A stretch of DNA of 64,000 nucleotides, from contig JBCBEC010000005.1 of the NCBI GenBank assembly GCA_038528965.1, positions 124,001 through 188,000 of the forward strand. The letters are read 5' to 3'. The position numbers were made by a program, and so were the translations under genes. Every line of letters starts with the position of its first letter. Position 1 is the first letter of the stretch. The stretch comes from Lewinella sp038528965. GTDB taxonomy: Bacteria > Bacteroidota > Bacteroidia > Chitinophagales > Saprospiraceae. The notes beneath the pieces were generated by a model. The model was not told the origin of the DNA, did no database searches, and saw nothing but the letters and a program-made list of their open reading frames with translations. Below, one piece after another: positions 17,141 through 26,700 of the stretch.

Positions 17141-20100
17141 TTTCGACATAGCATTACTTGGGTTACGAACACTGCTGTGGCTTTTGTTAGGCTTGGTGGG
17201 AGTTCAATTGCCAGGCCAGCGATTGATCTACGATCATTACGGTATTCGCGAAGGGCTTTCTAATCGCTTGATTCGGGATATTGAAATCGATGATTTTGGC
17301 TTAGTGTGGGTGGCCACTCCTAATGGTCTGAACCGGTTTGATGGCTATGATTTTGTTACCTTTTCCACGACTCAAAGTTTTTCCGCTACGGAGCGTTTAT
17401 CACAAGCTTATGTGCAGGAAATCGAAATGGCGCCGGACGGTAGTTTGTTTCTCTTTTACCAGGATCTTTACTCCTCTTTTGATGTTTTTAACCCCATTAC
17501 CTTTGAAGTGGAGCGGGTAGAGGTTGCGTTGCAGGTTGCCGGGCAGCCCCGAGGTTTCTACGTCAGTGATCGTAATGAAGTTTACGCAATTTCAAAGGAG
17601 GAAACCTTTACCGCTATTTCTCTTTTTGATTATGAGCGTGGCGTCTTTGAAGAAGTGTGTCGAATAGACGAAGCATGGGAGCGCCAATACCCAACGATTA
17701 ATTTCCTGGTAGACCGCCAGGGCCGCATCATTCTCTACGATCAGGAACATGGTTTGCGCATTTGTTCGCAATCAAATACCGAAAAATACCCATTGGAGAA
17801 TCTGCTCGGGGATCTGACCGAGGCCCCCGCTCATCTCGATATTCTTCATCAGGATTTGCAAGAACGGATTTGGTTGTCCTTCGCCGGCCAACCCGGCGTT
17901 TATCGCATGGAGGAACAATCAGATAGTCTTTTTCTCTACCAGGGTTTAGGAAAGGAGGCCAACTACGCCTACGTTTGGGAGGATGATAATGCCAACCTCA
18001 TTTTCAGTGAGGCTGCCACCATTGGCAACTTTGCGGAAAGTGAACACCTTTGGTGCTTGACGGCCGATCAGCGCCTGTTGAATTTTGACCAGCTCTTGGA
18101 AGTTGGCCATTACATTGTAGATATCCGTAGCCAGGACTTTTTTCGGGCGCTTTTTATTGGGACAGATACGGGACTTAAGGTCGCTCAGAACACGACTACG
18201 CGCATCGATCAATACTTAGCCACTGGGCTGGGAGAAGGCCGTCGGGGGGCGTCGATGCGAGGAATCACTAGTGATGGCAATGGTAAGGTGTATTTCGGCC
18301 GGGAAGTGAATAATTGGTATGTACTTGATACCGAAACCAAGTTGTTGGATACCATTCAGTTGCACGATCGCTATGGCAATTATCTGAGGTTCAACGACAG
18401 TCAGGGCGTATGGTATGATGATGCCGGTTATCTCTGGGGAGTTACTGGCGATGGCACCGATCGACGTATCGGTTATCTGCACCAATATGACGTAGAGAAT
18501 TGTACTACCAACACCTACGTATACCCGCACGCAGTGACGTGCTACGCGGTCCTGGATGATAGCACTTACTGTTTTGGGACGCGATCTGAGGATAATACCT
18601 ATGGCTTGGTGTATTTTGATCGCCGCAGCCATTCGTTTTTCCGCTATTCCGATGTTCATGGTGATAACCCATTCGCCAAGGCGCACATCCGATACATCGA
18701 GCCAGAGGGGGAGTTCCTTTGGATTGGAACGGAGCAAGGCTTATTCCATCTGGATACAAATACTGGGCTCTACGAATGGTACGTCAGAAATCGAAGCTCG
18801 TTGGCTGGTAATGAAGACGCTATCAGTGTGGACCTGGCCGATAATACGGTCTATTCCATTTACATTGACGAGAAAGACGTCCTTTGGCTGGGCACCTTGA
18901 ATGGTCTTACAATGTTTGACCGCAGGAATGATCGGTGGAAGTCTTACACCACTAAAGATGGCTTAGTTTCCAATACAATTGCCAGTATTCTGCCTAGTGC
19001 CCAGGGTGGCCTTTGGGTAAGTACTTACAATGGTTTGTCTTATTTCATTCCGGGTGAAGATGAGTTTAAGAGCTTCTTCCAAATTGATGGTTTAGCGCAT
19101 AATGAATTCAATCGCTTTTCGGCCTTCATTGACGAGAATGGGCGTTACTATTTGGGGGGAGTGAATGGCATTAGCTCTTTTGTGGAGAGCGATTTATTGG
19201 TGATTAAGGATATCCCGAAGGTTCTGCTTACTCGTTTCTCTCATTACAATGAGCGAATAGATTCTACCATTATTACGGCAGCGAGTTTGTTGGATAATCC
19301 TGGTAATCCCTCTATCGTAATTGAGCCCTACTTTTCCTACTTCAGCTTTGATTTCACATTACCTATCTATAAACCCACGACTAACAATCGGTTCCGTTAT
19401 CGAATAGGTAATGATCCTACGCAAGATTGGATTTATCTAAAGGAGGATCGCAGTCTTTACTACAACGATATTAAATCTGGGAAGTACACGATTTACGTTC
19501 AAGGTGCTGACCCTAATGGTAACTGGGGCAAGGAATCTTTGGAGATCAACATGATCGTGAAGGATGTATTCTACAGACGGCCCTGGTTTTTGGCCATCCT
19601 ACTCTTACTGGGGGCGGCTATGATCTACGGTATTCTTCGCTACCGTCTGGAAGAAAAACTGCGGATGGAGCGTCTGCGCACCCAGCTAGCTAGTGACCTC
19701 CACGACGAAGTGAGTGGGCTGCTGGCGGGAATATCCTTGCAGTCTGAGCTATTACGCTCACAAGTTCAGGACCGGGTGATTGATCAAAAGCTGCAGCACA
19801 TCCGGCAGGCTAGCCAGCGGGCAATGTCCAAAATGAGCGACGTTATTTGGTCTATTGACTCCCGCCGAGATCGCCTCAGTGAGTTGATCAATCGTATGGA
19901 GGAACACGCAGACGAAGTGCTACTACCATTAGAGGTTCGCTATGATCTAAAGACCTTCCACCTCGATGCGGATGGTCCTATTCCAGCCACCATTCGGCAA
20001 AATATCTACTTCATCTACAAAGAGGCCATCAACAATGTTGCCAAACACGCCAAGGCCAGTAAGGTAGATATTTGGATGGGCAATAATGGTCCCCAATTTG

Positions 20101-20276
20101 AGCTCCGTATTCAAGACGATGGTGACGGTAATGAGGAACTGGCAGCAGAAGGAAAACGCCGCCGTGGCCAGGGCCTAGCCAACTTGCGGATGCGTGCGCA
20201 ACGCCTGGGGGCGGAGATTGACATTCTCAACGGGCAGGGCTTTACCATTCATTTACGCATGAAGCGGTTTATTTAG
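17127..20276 (+). CDS. Sensor histidine kinase with periplasmic two-component propellers (Reg_prop, Y_Y_Y, HisKA_3)
   Basis: A 1049-residue membrane kinase. After an N-terminal signal/anchor (LLWLLLGLVGV), about 700 residues form Reg_prop beta-propeller repeats (LVWVATPNGLNRFDGYDF, FLWIGTEQGLFHL, VLWLGTLNGLTMFDR). A Y_Y_Y domain (about 725-810) and one transmembrane helix (about 820-840) follow. The cytoplasmic part has a HisKA_3 box with H859 in LASDLHDEVSG and a HATPase domain with N, G1 and G2 boxes (IYKEAINNVAKHAKA, DDGDGN, GQGLANLRMRAQRLG). Such kinases usually sense glycans or other periplasmic ligands. Here the regulator is a separate NarL-type protein encoded just upstream, unlike the fused HTCS systems of gut Bacteroides. 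Confidence 0.92.
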   Translation: MVKSNFDIALLGLRTLLWLLLGLVGVQLPGQRLIYDHYGIREGLSNRLIRDIEIDDFGLVWVATPNGLNRFDGYDFVTFSTTQSFSATERLSQAYVQEIEMAPDGSLFLFYQDLYSSFDVFNPITFEVERVEVALQVAGQPRGFYVSDRNEVYAISKEETFTAISLFDYERGVFEEVCRIDEAWERQYPTINFLVDRQGRIILYDQEHGLRICSQSNTEKYPLENLLGDLTEAPAHLDILHQDLQERIWLSFAGQPGVYRMEEQSDSLFLYQGLGKEANYAYVWEDDNANLIFSEAATIGNFAESEHLWCLTADQRLLNFDQLLEVGHYIVDIRSQDFFRALFIGTDTGLKVAQNTTTRIDQYLATGLGEGRRGASMRGITSDGNGKVYFGREVNNWYVLDTETKLLDTIQLHDRYGNYLRFNDSQGVWYDDAGYLWGVTGDGTDRRIGYLHQYDVENCTTNTYVYPHAVTCYAVLDDSTYCFGTRSEDNTYGLVYFDRRSHSFFRYSDVHGDNPFAKAHIRYIEPEGEFLWIGTEQGLFHLDTNTGLYEWYVRNRSSLAGNEDAISVDLADNTVYSIYIDEKDVLWLGTLNGLTMFDRRNDRWKSYTTKDGLVSNTIASILPSAQGGLWVSTYNGLSYFIPGEDEFKSFFQIDGLAHNEFNRFSAFIDENGRYYLGGVNGISSFVESDLLVIKDIPKVLLTRFSHYNERIDSTIITAASLLDNPGNPSIVIEPYFSYFSFDFTLPIYKPTTNNRFRYRIGNDPTQDWIYLKEDRSLYYNDIKSGKYTIYVQGADPNGNWGKESLEINMIVKDVFYRRPWFLAILLLLGAAMIYGILRYRLEEKLRMERLRTQLASDLHDEVSGLLAGISLQSELLRSQVQDRVIDQKLQHIRQASQRAMSKMSDVIWSIDSRRDRLSELINRMEEHADEVLLPLEVRYDLKTFHLDADGPIPATIRQNIYFIYKEAINNVAKHAKASKVDIWMGNNGPQFELRIQDDGDGNEELAAEGKRRRGQGLANLRMRAQRLGAEIDILNGQGFTIHLRMKRFI

Positions 20277-20509
20277 TGAATTTGGTTGTATTAGTTGCTT
20301 GTATGGGGCTTTTGTGACTCAGCTGGTTAGAGGCTTTGAATTTTTGATGATTCTCCTTACACTGGCTAGAGTTCCTCATTCTAATTCTCACTTTAATCCT
20401 AATCCTAATTCACCTTGGTGCCCTTAAGTGCCTTAGGTGGTTCAAATTTCTGCATATTACCTAATCTTCGTAGCAATCTCTATCTTCGCCGCCCTAATCC
20501 ACTGCTACT
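20277..20509 (+). other. Intergenic region, no gene seen
   Basis: This 233-nt stretch between the kinase and the FAH-family gene holds no credible ORF. It carries a short AATCCTAATCCTAATT run, a partly self-similar CCTTGGTGCCCTTAAGTGCCTTAGG tract and a weak -7-like TATCTTCG at 20481-20488, which may serve the downstream gene. Confidence 0.4.
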
Positions 20510-21133
20510 ATGAAGATCATCTGTATCGGTCGCAATTATGCGGATCATGCCAAAGAGCTAAATAATCCAATCCCTTCTCGCCCGGTGGTGTTTATGAAGC
20601 CGGCGAGTGCCCTGCTCGTTAATGGTAAGCCCTTTTATTACCCGGAGTTTACGAAGGATCTGCACTACGAGGCCGAGTTGGTGCTAAAAATTGGTAAAAA
20701 TGGCCGCCATGTGCAGCCTGAATTTGCCTTGGATTATGTTCAAGAGATTGGGTTAGGCATTGACTTTACCGCGCGTGATTTGCAGGCAGAATTAAAAGCC
20801 AAGAGCCACCCTTGGGAGCTAGCGAAAGGCTTTGATGGTTCGGCAGTTTTGGGTGCTTTTGTGAAACCTACGGAAGTGGCTGGTTTTTCCAACCTGGAAT
20901 TCTATCTGGAGAAAAACGGCGAACGCGTGCAGCACGGCTTCAGTAAGGACATGCTTTTCTCCTTCCAGGATATCATCTGTTTCGTCTCGCAGTACTTTAA
21001 ACTCCAGATGGGAGATTTAATCTACACGGGTACACCAGCTGGCGTGGGACCGGTAGCAATTGGCGATCAATTGCGCGGTTTTCTCGTTACGCGTTCGGGG
21101 GCGCAGGAGTTGTTGCGGTGTGATGTGAAGTAG
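20510..21133 (+). CDS. Fumarylacetoacetate hydrolase family protein (FAHD1/acylpyruvase type)
   Basis: A 207-residue single-domain FAH-fold enzyme. MKIICIGRNYADHAKEL is the typical N-terminus. HYEAELVLKIGK carries metal-binding acidic residues, and GIDFTARDLQ, WELAKGFDGSAVLG and IYTGTPAGVGPVAIGD complete the family pattern. Members cleave acylpyruvates or decarboxylate oxaloacetate in a Mg2+-dependent reaction. The short length fits FAHD1/YcgM rather than tyrosine-pathway fumarylacetoacetase. The substrate cannot be fixed from sequence. Its stop codon is one base from the stop of the convergent EAD11 gene. Confidence 0.85.
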   Translation: MKIICIGRNYADHAKELNNPIPSRPVVFMKPASALLVNGKPFYYPEFTKDLHYEAELVLKIGKNGRHVQPEFALDYVQEIGLGIDFTARDLQAELKAKSHPWELAKGFDGSAVLGAFVKPTEVAGFSNLEFYLEKNGERVQHGFSKDMLFSFQDIICFVSQYFKLQMGDLIYTGTPAGVGPVAIGDQLRGFLVTRSGAQELLRCDVK

Positions 21134-21134
21134 T

Positions 21135-21920
21135 CTATTTTGTGTCGGGAGATACCGGCCTAAACCACAACTCTAACTCCGCCTGATCATTCCGGTCTCG
21201 GCCAATGAGATCAATGCAACTCACCATAAATCCGCCACTCGCATCCGCCGGAATTACGCCCCGGCACACGCCCATTTCGCTGTCAAAGTTCTCGTAAACA
21301 AAAATGATTTCCCCATCATTGAGCCCTCCAATACGCGAGCTGAAGTCTACGTTTCGGTCCTGGATAGAAGAGTATACTTCCCCGCTCATCTGGAAGCTAT
21401 TCTGGCAGCTCTCTTGTGAGATCTGAGCACTGCCAATCTTTCTTTTCTGTTGGGTGCTATCGCGAAAATCGATTTCCCACTGCCCCGCTAGATCATAATC
21501 CTGAGAACAAGCTACGGCCACCGGGCGATAAGCAAAGTAGCTGATAGCCCAAACGCCGATAGCGGTTAAGAGAATGGGCAGATAGGTCTGCCAAAGGGGG
21601 CGATAGGGATGTCCTGTGGGTTGGGCTTCCTGCAATAGGTGTTTGTCGACCTTTTCACCGTTTAACTCCCGCCGCATAGCATCGATGAGGTGGAGCAGAT
21701 TGCTGTTGATTCGGCTGTACGCCCGCTTGCGTTCGTCTGTAGAGGCAGTGCCCGTCATCGTTTCCCGATCCAGGAGTTTCCAGCGGCTGCTGAGGCTCAA
21801 GATGACGTTCTTATAACCCGTCTCGTCTTTCACCGCCAACAAGCGCTTCAAGACCTCGGGAGTTTTACTCTGGCCAATGAGCGTTTCGCACTCGGCGAGG
21901 TAGTTTTCTGTGAGTTGCAT
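21135..21920 (-). CDS. EAD11-like effector-associated domain, TM helix and extracytoplasmic beta domain
   Basis: 261 residues from the ATG at 21920 (MQLTENYLAECETLIGQ); the frame is open further upstream, but the domain starts here. Residues 1-90 resemble effector-associated domain 11 of Bacteroidota: the helical pattern CETLIGQSKTPEVLKRLL, then LSSRWKLLDRETMTG and RINSNLLHLIDAM. EAD modules link sensors and effectors such as caspases in bacterial conflict systems (established for the families). A TM helix (about 110-130, YLPILLTAIGVWAISYFAY) leads to a C-terminal beta-rich domain starting LAGQWEIDF, lipocalin-like in look. It is likely an adaptor that passes a signal across the inner membrane. 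Downstream of the helical-repeat gene on the same strand. Confidence 0.6.
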   Translation of the reverse strand: MQLTENYLAECETLIGQSKTPEVLKRLLAVKDETGYKNVILSLSSRWKLLDRETMTGTASTDERKRAYSRINSNLLHLIDAMRRELNGEKVDKHLLQEAQPTGHPYRPLWQTYLPILLTAIGVWAISYFAYRPVAVACSQDYDLAGQWEIDFRDSTQQKRKIGSAQISQESCQNSFQMSGEVYSSIQDRNVDFSSRIGGLNDGEIIFVYENFDSEMGVCRGVIPADASGGFMVSCIDLIGRDRNDQAELELWFRPVSPDTK

Positions 21921-22081
21921 GTGGAATATGGGTTTAGTCTCGGGTGTCGATAAATATAGCGGAAAATTTAGGAACTCTTTGCTAGAGAAATCTATTGGTA
22001 AACACATGTGGATCATCAGAGGAATATCAATCAAAATCAAGTTGTACGATAATTAAGTTTTTGCCATTGCCATTGCAATTG

Positions 22082-23536
22082 TCATTTTGATTGACTTAAA
22101 AGAGCCACCTCCCCCCGAATCCAATCCTTATTATTCGCGCTGTATTTCGCATTATCCAGCCGTTCTAGTAGTTGCGTGCGTCGCTGCTCCCATTTCTCTG
22201 CGGGCCAGTAGGGGCGTTGGTGGCGCAAGTCGAACAGACGGCGGATGAGTTTGAGGAAGTTCTGGTAGGCCTGCTTTTTGGCGGTACTCAATTGCCGGTT
22301 GCGGAGGACAAATTGCCGACTGGCAAAAACCAGGGCGCTAAAGGCTTCGTGTTCTTGTTGCAGGTAGTAGATTTTGAGTTGAATCGTCTTGGCAGCCAAC
22401 TGGTAGAAGGCATCGGTGAACTCTATGTTGTGCAGCCCCCGCAAGGCCTCATCATATTGCCCCATTTCGTAGCGCAACGCACATATGTTGTAGTGGTAGG
22501 CATTGTAACGGTCCTTAGCGGGAAGTTGGTCGCGATAAGTATGGATGAAGTTTTCCGTCCATTCCCAGGCTTTGAGGCGGCTGGCGGTAGTGATGATGTT
22601 GGTGTAAGTCCACTGGGTCAGATGGCCATCGTGGAGTAGGAGCCGGGCCGCTAATAGTTCCTGATAGATGTCGAAAACGGATTGGTAAAAGTGCGTTTGG
22701 CCACGATTGATTTGCCGGATGCAGTAATTGAGTAGGAAGTTATAGGCCGTTTTGCGTTCCTCTTCCGGTAGGGCATCCGGATATTGTTGTAGCCGATCTT
22801 GGAGGGCACGAAAATCTTCTATAGTACTGTCTTCCTGTAATAACTGGGCTAGAGCGACGTAAATGCCAATGGCGGGTTCTTCTTGCAGCCCTTGCTGGTT
22901 ATTCTGGTAGCGTTTTAGTATTTCTTCCAAATAAGGGAGCTCGTAGGTGCCCTGTACAATGCTTTGTCGGCTGAGCATGCCGCAGTACAGAATCAGTTGC
23001 TGCAAGGCGTAGTACTGATCCAAGTAGCGACTTTGGTCCTGGATGGCGGTGCTGTGCTGTCGTTTGCTATCCATTAGGTTGATAACATCAGCATACTGGG
23101 CTTGTATTTGTCTTACTCTAAAGGCCTCAGCACCCCGGGCTTGGCTGCTCTGCTGTACCCATTTACGGTAAAGGCGCTGCGCTGGTTTCAGGAGGTTGCG
23201 GTCCAGTAGCTGCTCAATCTTTAATTCGTACTGTAGATCCTGCTGTTTTAGATATTGCTGTTGCCCCAGGAAGTCATAGGTAAGTTGGAGTAAATCAGAG
23301 ATGTAATTATTGAGGCTGGCTTCCCGGTAGGAACGTCCCGGAAATAGCTGCTTCCAGGTATGTTCTTTTCCGGTAGCGGGCTCCTCCCAGTTAAATGCCG
23401 CCTGCCGAAGATGAGCAGCAAGCTGGCGCAGTATTGCACTCGTACAATAGCAATCGGAATACACGTATCTTAGCCAGTCCTCACGTTCCGTGTTACTGAG
23501 TGTATCTAGTACTTTTGCCAGAAGGGTATTTCGCAT
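22082..23536 (-). CDS. Alpha-helical repeat (TPR-like) protein
   Basis: A 484-residue, almost entirely helical protein rich in Gln, Leu and Tyr, with no signal peptide or TM segment, so cytoplasmic. TPR-like pairs are visible, for example YNICALRYEMGQYDEALRGL. The N-terminus (LLAKVLDTLSNTEREDWLRYV) resembles that of the 508-residue protein at 48.4 kb, and both are followed by long helical arrays. It is probably a scaffold or regulator; no catalytic motif was found. It precedes the EAD11 gene on the same strand by 161 nt and is divergent from the cohesin adhesin. Confidence 0.6.
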   Translation of the reverse strand: MRNTLLAKVLDTLSNTEREDWLRYVYSDCYCTSAILRQLAAHLRQAAFNWEEPATGKEHTWKQLFPGRSYREASLNNYISDLLQLTYDFLGQQQYLKQQDLQYELKIEQLLDRNLLKPAQRLYRKWVQQSSQARGAEAFRVRQIQAQYADVINLMDSKRQHSTAIQDQSRYLDQYYALQQLILYCGMLSRQSIVQGTYELPYLEEILKRYQNNQQGLQEEPAIGIYVALAQLLQEDSTIEDFRALQDRLQQYPDALPEEERKTAYNFLLNYCIRQINRGQTHFYQSVFDIYQELLAARLLLHDGHLTQWTYTNIITTASRLKAWEWTENFIHTYRDQLPAKDRYNAYHYNICALRYEMGQYDEALRGLHNIEFTDAFYQLAAKTIQLKIYYLQQEHEAFSALVFASRQFVLRNRQLSTAKKQAYQNFLKLIRRLFDLRHQRPYWPAEKWEQRRTQLLERLDNAKYSANNKDWIRGEVALLSQSK

Positions 23537-23679
23537 TTGGGTTTTCTTAATTTAGTTCGAAAGGTGATCTATTGTTTTTTAAAATAAGATATTGATATTC
23601 AAGGTGTAAGAGGTTATTTATTTGATTTATTGATCTATTTTTAGGGATTAATGTACCATTTTTATTTAATAAACGCACC

Positions 23680-23687
23680 TACATTTG
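23680..23687 (+). promoter_or_regulatory. -7 box of the cohesin/SprB adhesin gene
   Basis: TACATTTG is a perfect TAnnTTTG. It lies inside an open upstream extension of the gene and so argues for the ATG at 23744, about 50 nt downstream of the predicted start site. Confidence 0.45.
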
Positions 23688-23743
23688 TAACAGTGGCGGA
23701 ATTTTTCGTCCGCGAACCCAATAATCCCATAATTAGATACAAG

Positions 23744-26700
23744 ATGTTAAGACCACTATTATTACTCCTGGCCAGCTGTTTTTTCCTGGGGCTCTCTGCT
23801 CAGGAGAACGACTGCAGCTTTGGCTTGGTGCTCTCTTCTGCTCAGGCCGAGGTGGGGGAGGAGGTAACCATCGATGTTACTACCCGCCAGTACGAAGACA
23901 TTGTTGCCCTTCAGTACAGCCATCACTGGAATCCGGCCAAATTGCGCTTTATTGAAGTGCTTTACAATCCGGATATGGATATCTCGGTGGCGAACTTCAA
24001 CTTGCAGCCCGAATTCATCAATGCCGGCGTTCTCAATTTTGCTTACGTGGAGGCGACTGGCGCTGGACGAGACTTAGTAGACGGTGAGGCCCTTTACCAA
24101 CTGCGTTTTGAGTTGCTAGATGCAGCAGGTGCAGATGTTACCATTACTGACCTGGCAGGCACGATTGAAATCATCCACGCCACTGAATTAATCCTCGACA
24201 ATTTCTATTTCCTACACTCACAAATTGGTCCAGCCGGTTCTAATCCCAGTATCACTACGGCCTGCATCAATGGCCAGGTGTGTAATGACCCTGATTTGGG
24301 CCGGATTGCAATTAACCCAAACGGAACGGAAGAAGTTAGTGCCGACTGGTCGGGTAACGGTGGCTTCACGGCCACTGGAACTGAAATCACGAGCCTGAAT
24401 GGTGGTACCTACCAACTTGAACTAACGGATGGTAATGGCAATACTGCTCATGGTGATTTCTATGTCGCCTTCGACAGTGGCCTGGACGTACAGCTTAGTG
24501 TAGATGCTGACCAGTGTGGTGGCCCTGCCGATGGAGCAATCAATACGACCGTGCTCGGCGGCTCTAGTAATTACACCTACAGTTGGAGCAACGGAGAAAC
24601 GACTGCCAATCTCACTGACATCCCCGCGGGTGATTATAGCCTGACGGTTACAGATGTAGACTTGGACTGCAGCATAGTTGCGAGCGCTACGGTTGCGAGT
24701 TTTTCTCAAATACTAGGCTTTTTTACTGCTACATCCCCCGCTTGCTCCGCCAACGATGATGGCGCTCTGACCATCAACGTCGAGGGACCACCCGAGTCAT
24801 TTCCCGTTACTTACCAATGGTCTACAGGGGAAACGACAGCTGAGATTAGCGGTTTGAGCGCGGGCGTCTACTTCGTCACTGTAACAGATGCTAATGCTTG
24901 TGAGAGTGTATTTTCTTACTTCCTGCAAGCAGAAGAGCTTACTTTCTCCGCGGAACTAATTCCTGGCGCTTGCCAAGATGGAGGAGGTGAAATTACAATT
25001 CTGCTCTCGGGCGCACAGTACAGTTATCTCTGGAATACAGGTGCAACCACAGCCACCATATCCGACTTGCCAGATGGTACGTATACAGTTACCGTTACGG
25101 ACGAAACTAGCGGCTGTTCAGCAAGTGAAATTTATGAACTGGCAGGAGAGGAGTTAGTAGTTGGCGTAGCTTACGAGTGCTTTGAGTTGGACGGCGAAGC
25201 ATTGACTGATATGACAGCAATCGTTTGGAATTCTAACGATGGACCCTATACTTTTGACTGGAGTACGGGTGCATCAGAAGTAGCCGTTGCCCTTAGCACG
25301 GTGACGGTTCCTACAGCTGGTACTTACAGTGTTACAGTCACCAGTGCGAGTGGTTGTGTATCGGCGCAAAACGATCTTGTTGCGCCCTGCGGAGGATCAT
25401 CTGTAGAGCTTTATCTCAGCCCTGCTAGCAGCAGCTTAGCCAATGGAGAAGACCGTTGTTTTGCCGTTAAGGCCAATAATTTTAACGGCATTGGCAGTGT
25501 ACAGTTTTCTCTGGCTTGGGATGAAACGAAGTTAGATTTCCTGGAGCTGACCAATTTTGCCCTGGAAGGCTTAAGTACTACTAACTTCAACACCAATCTT
25601 ACCGACGATGGCCTACTGGCCTTTTCATGGCTAGCAACTGATTTGGTCAATGGTGAGACCTTGGCTGATGGTGGCACCCTCTTCGAAGTCTGCCTAGCGG
25701 CGAATGCGGAAGAAGAAGCTACAACGCTGATTGATTTTGCCAACTTTCCAACTCCTGTAGAGATAACAGATGTAACACCTGAGGTCCTGAACTTTACTAC
25801 TGAGGCTGCCACCGTAATCCTCAACGGCGGGACAAACGGCAGCGATGAAACAGAATTGAGTCTCGATGATGCTACTGTAATGATTGGTGAGCAGTTTTGT
25901 TTGCCGGTGCGGGTAGCGGCTTTCACCGATGTTATCGGGATGCAGGCCTCCATTAGCTGGGATCCACAGGCATTGCAGTTTACGGGAGTACAGGCTTTCA
26001 ACTTGCCTAGTTTGACCAATGCTTCCTTCAACGAATTTGCGGAAGCGCAATTGGAAGGCATCCTCCGAGTATTATGGAATTCGCCTGATCTGTTGGGCGT
26101 GAGCCGCTCTGATAATGAGGCGCTATTTGAACTCTGCTTTATTGCCACTGGTGATGCTGGCGACTACCCAGTTGATTTTGTCGACCAGCCGCTGCCACTA
26201 CAGTTGGTGACAGAAGACTTCACCGAAATAGCTACTGCCACCAGCGGCGGCTTGGTGACGATTGGCTCACAAACAACGGACGACGTGCGCTTGCGTATCG
26301 GTAGTACAGCCGTAGCCCCGGGCGAGTTGACCTGCGTGCCAGTGGAGGCCCAGGCTTTCAACGATATCGTGGCGATGCAGTTTAGCCTCAATTGGGATGA
26401 TGATCGGATTCGTTTCGATGAGTTGATCTTGGTGGATAATGAACTGGGCCTTGAAGAGTCAGACTTTAATATCCTGAGCTTTGATGGTACGCTAAGCCTG
26501 GCTTGGATCGCTGATAATATTTTAGAACCCATTACGCTTGCAGAAGGAACAACGCTATTTGAGTTGTGCTACACGGCTCAGTCGCAAGAAGGCCAAGCGG
26601 GTATCATTTTCTCTACCCAGCCAACGGCTATCGAGTTTGTTCGGGAAAACACCCTGGTCCCCTTCGTACCTACCAACGGTACCATCATGGTCACTTCTGA

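Noticed and set aside
20315..20333. tRNA D-arm-like sequence (ACTCAGCTGGTTAGAGG) with a distant GGTTCAAATTT
   Set aside because: No acceptor stem, no anticodon arm of correct size, and the T-arm-like piece is too far downstream to fold as a tRNA.
24520..25330. Possible tandem DNA repeats in the SprB region
   Set aside because: The repetition is at protein level only; the DNA copies are diverged, so it is not a nucleotide repeat array or CRISPR.
25411..26148. 245-codon open frame antisense to the cohesin adhesin
   Set aside because: It is low-complexity Ser/Lys-rich, typical of the reverse complement of acidic repeat protein, and no family pattern is visible.
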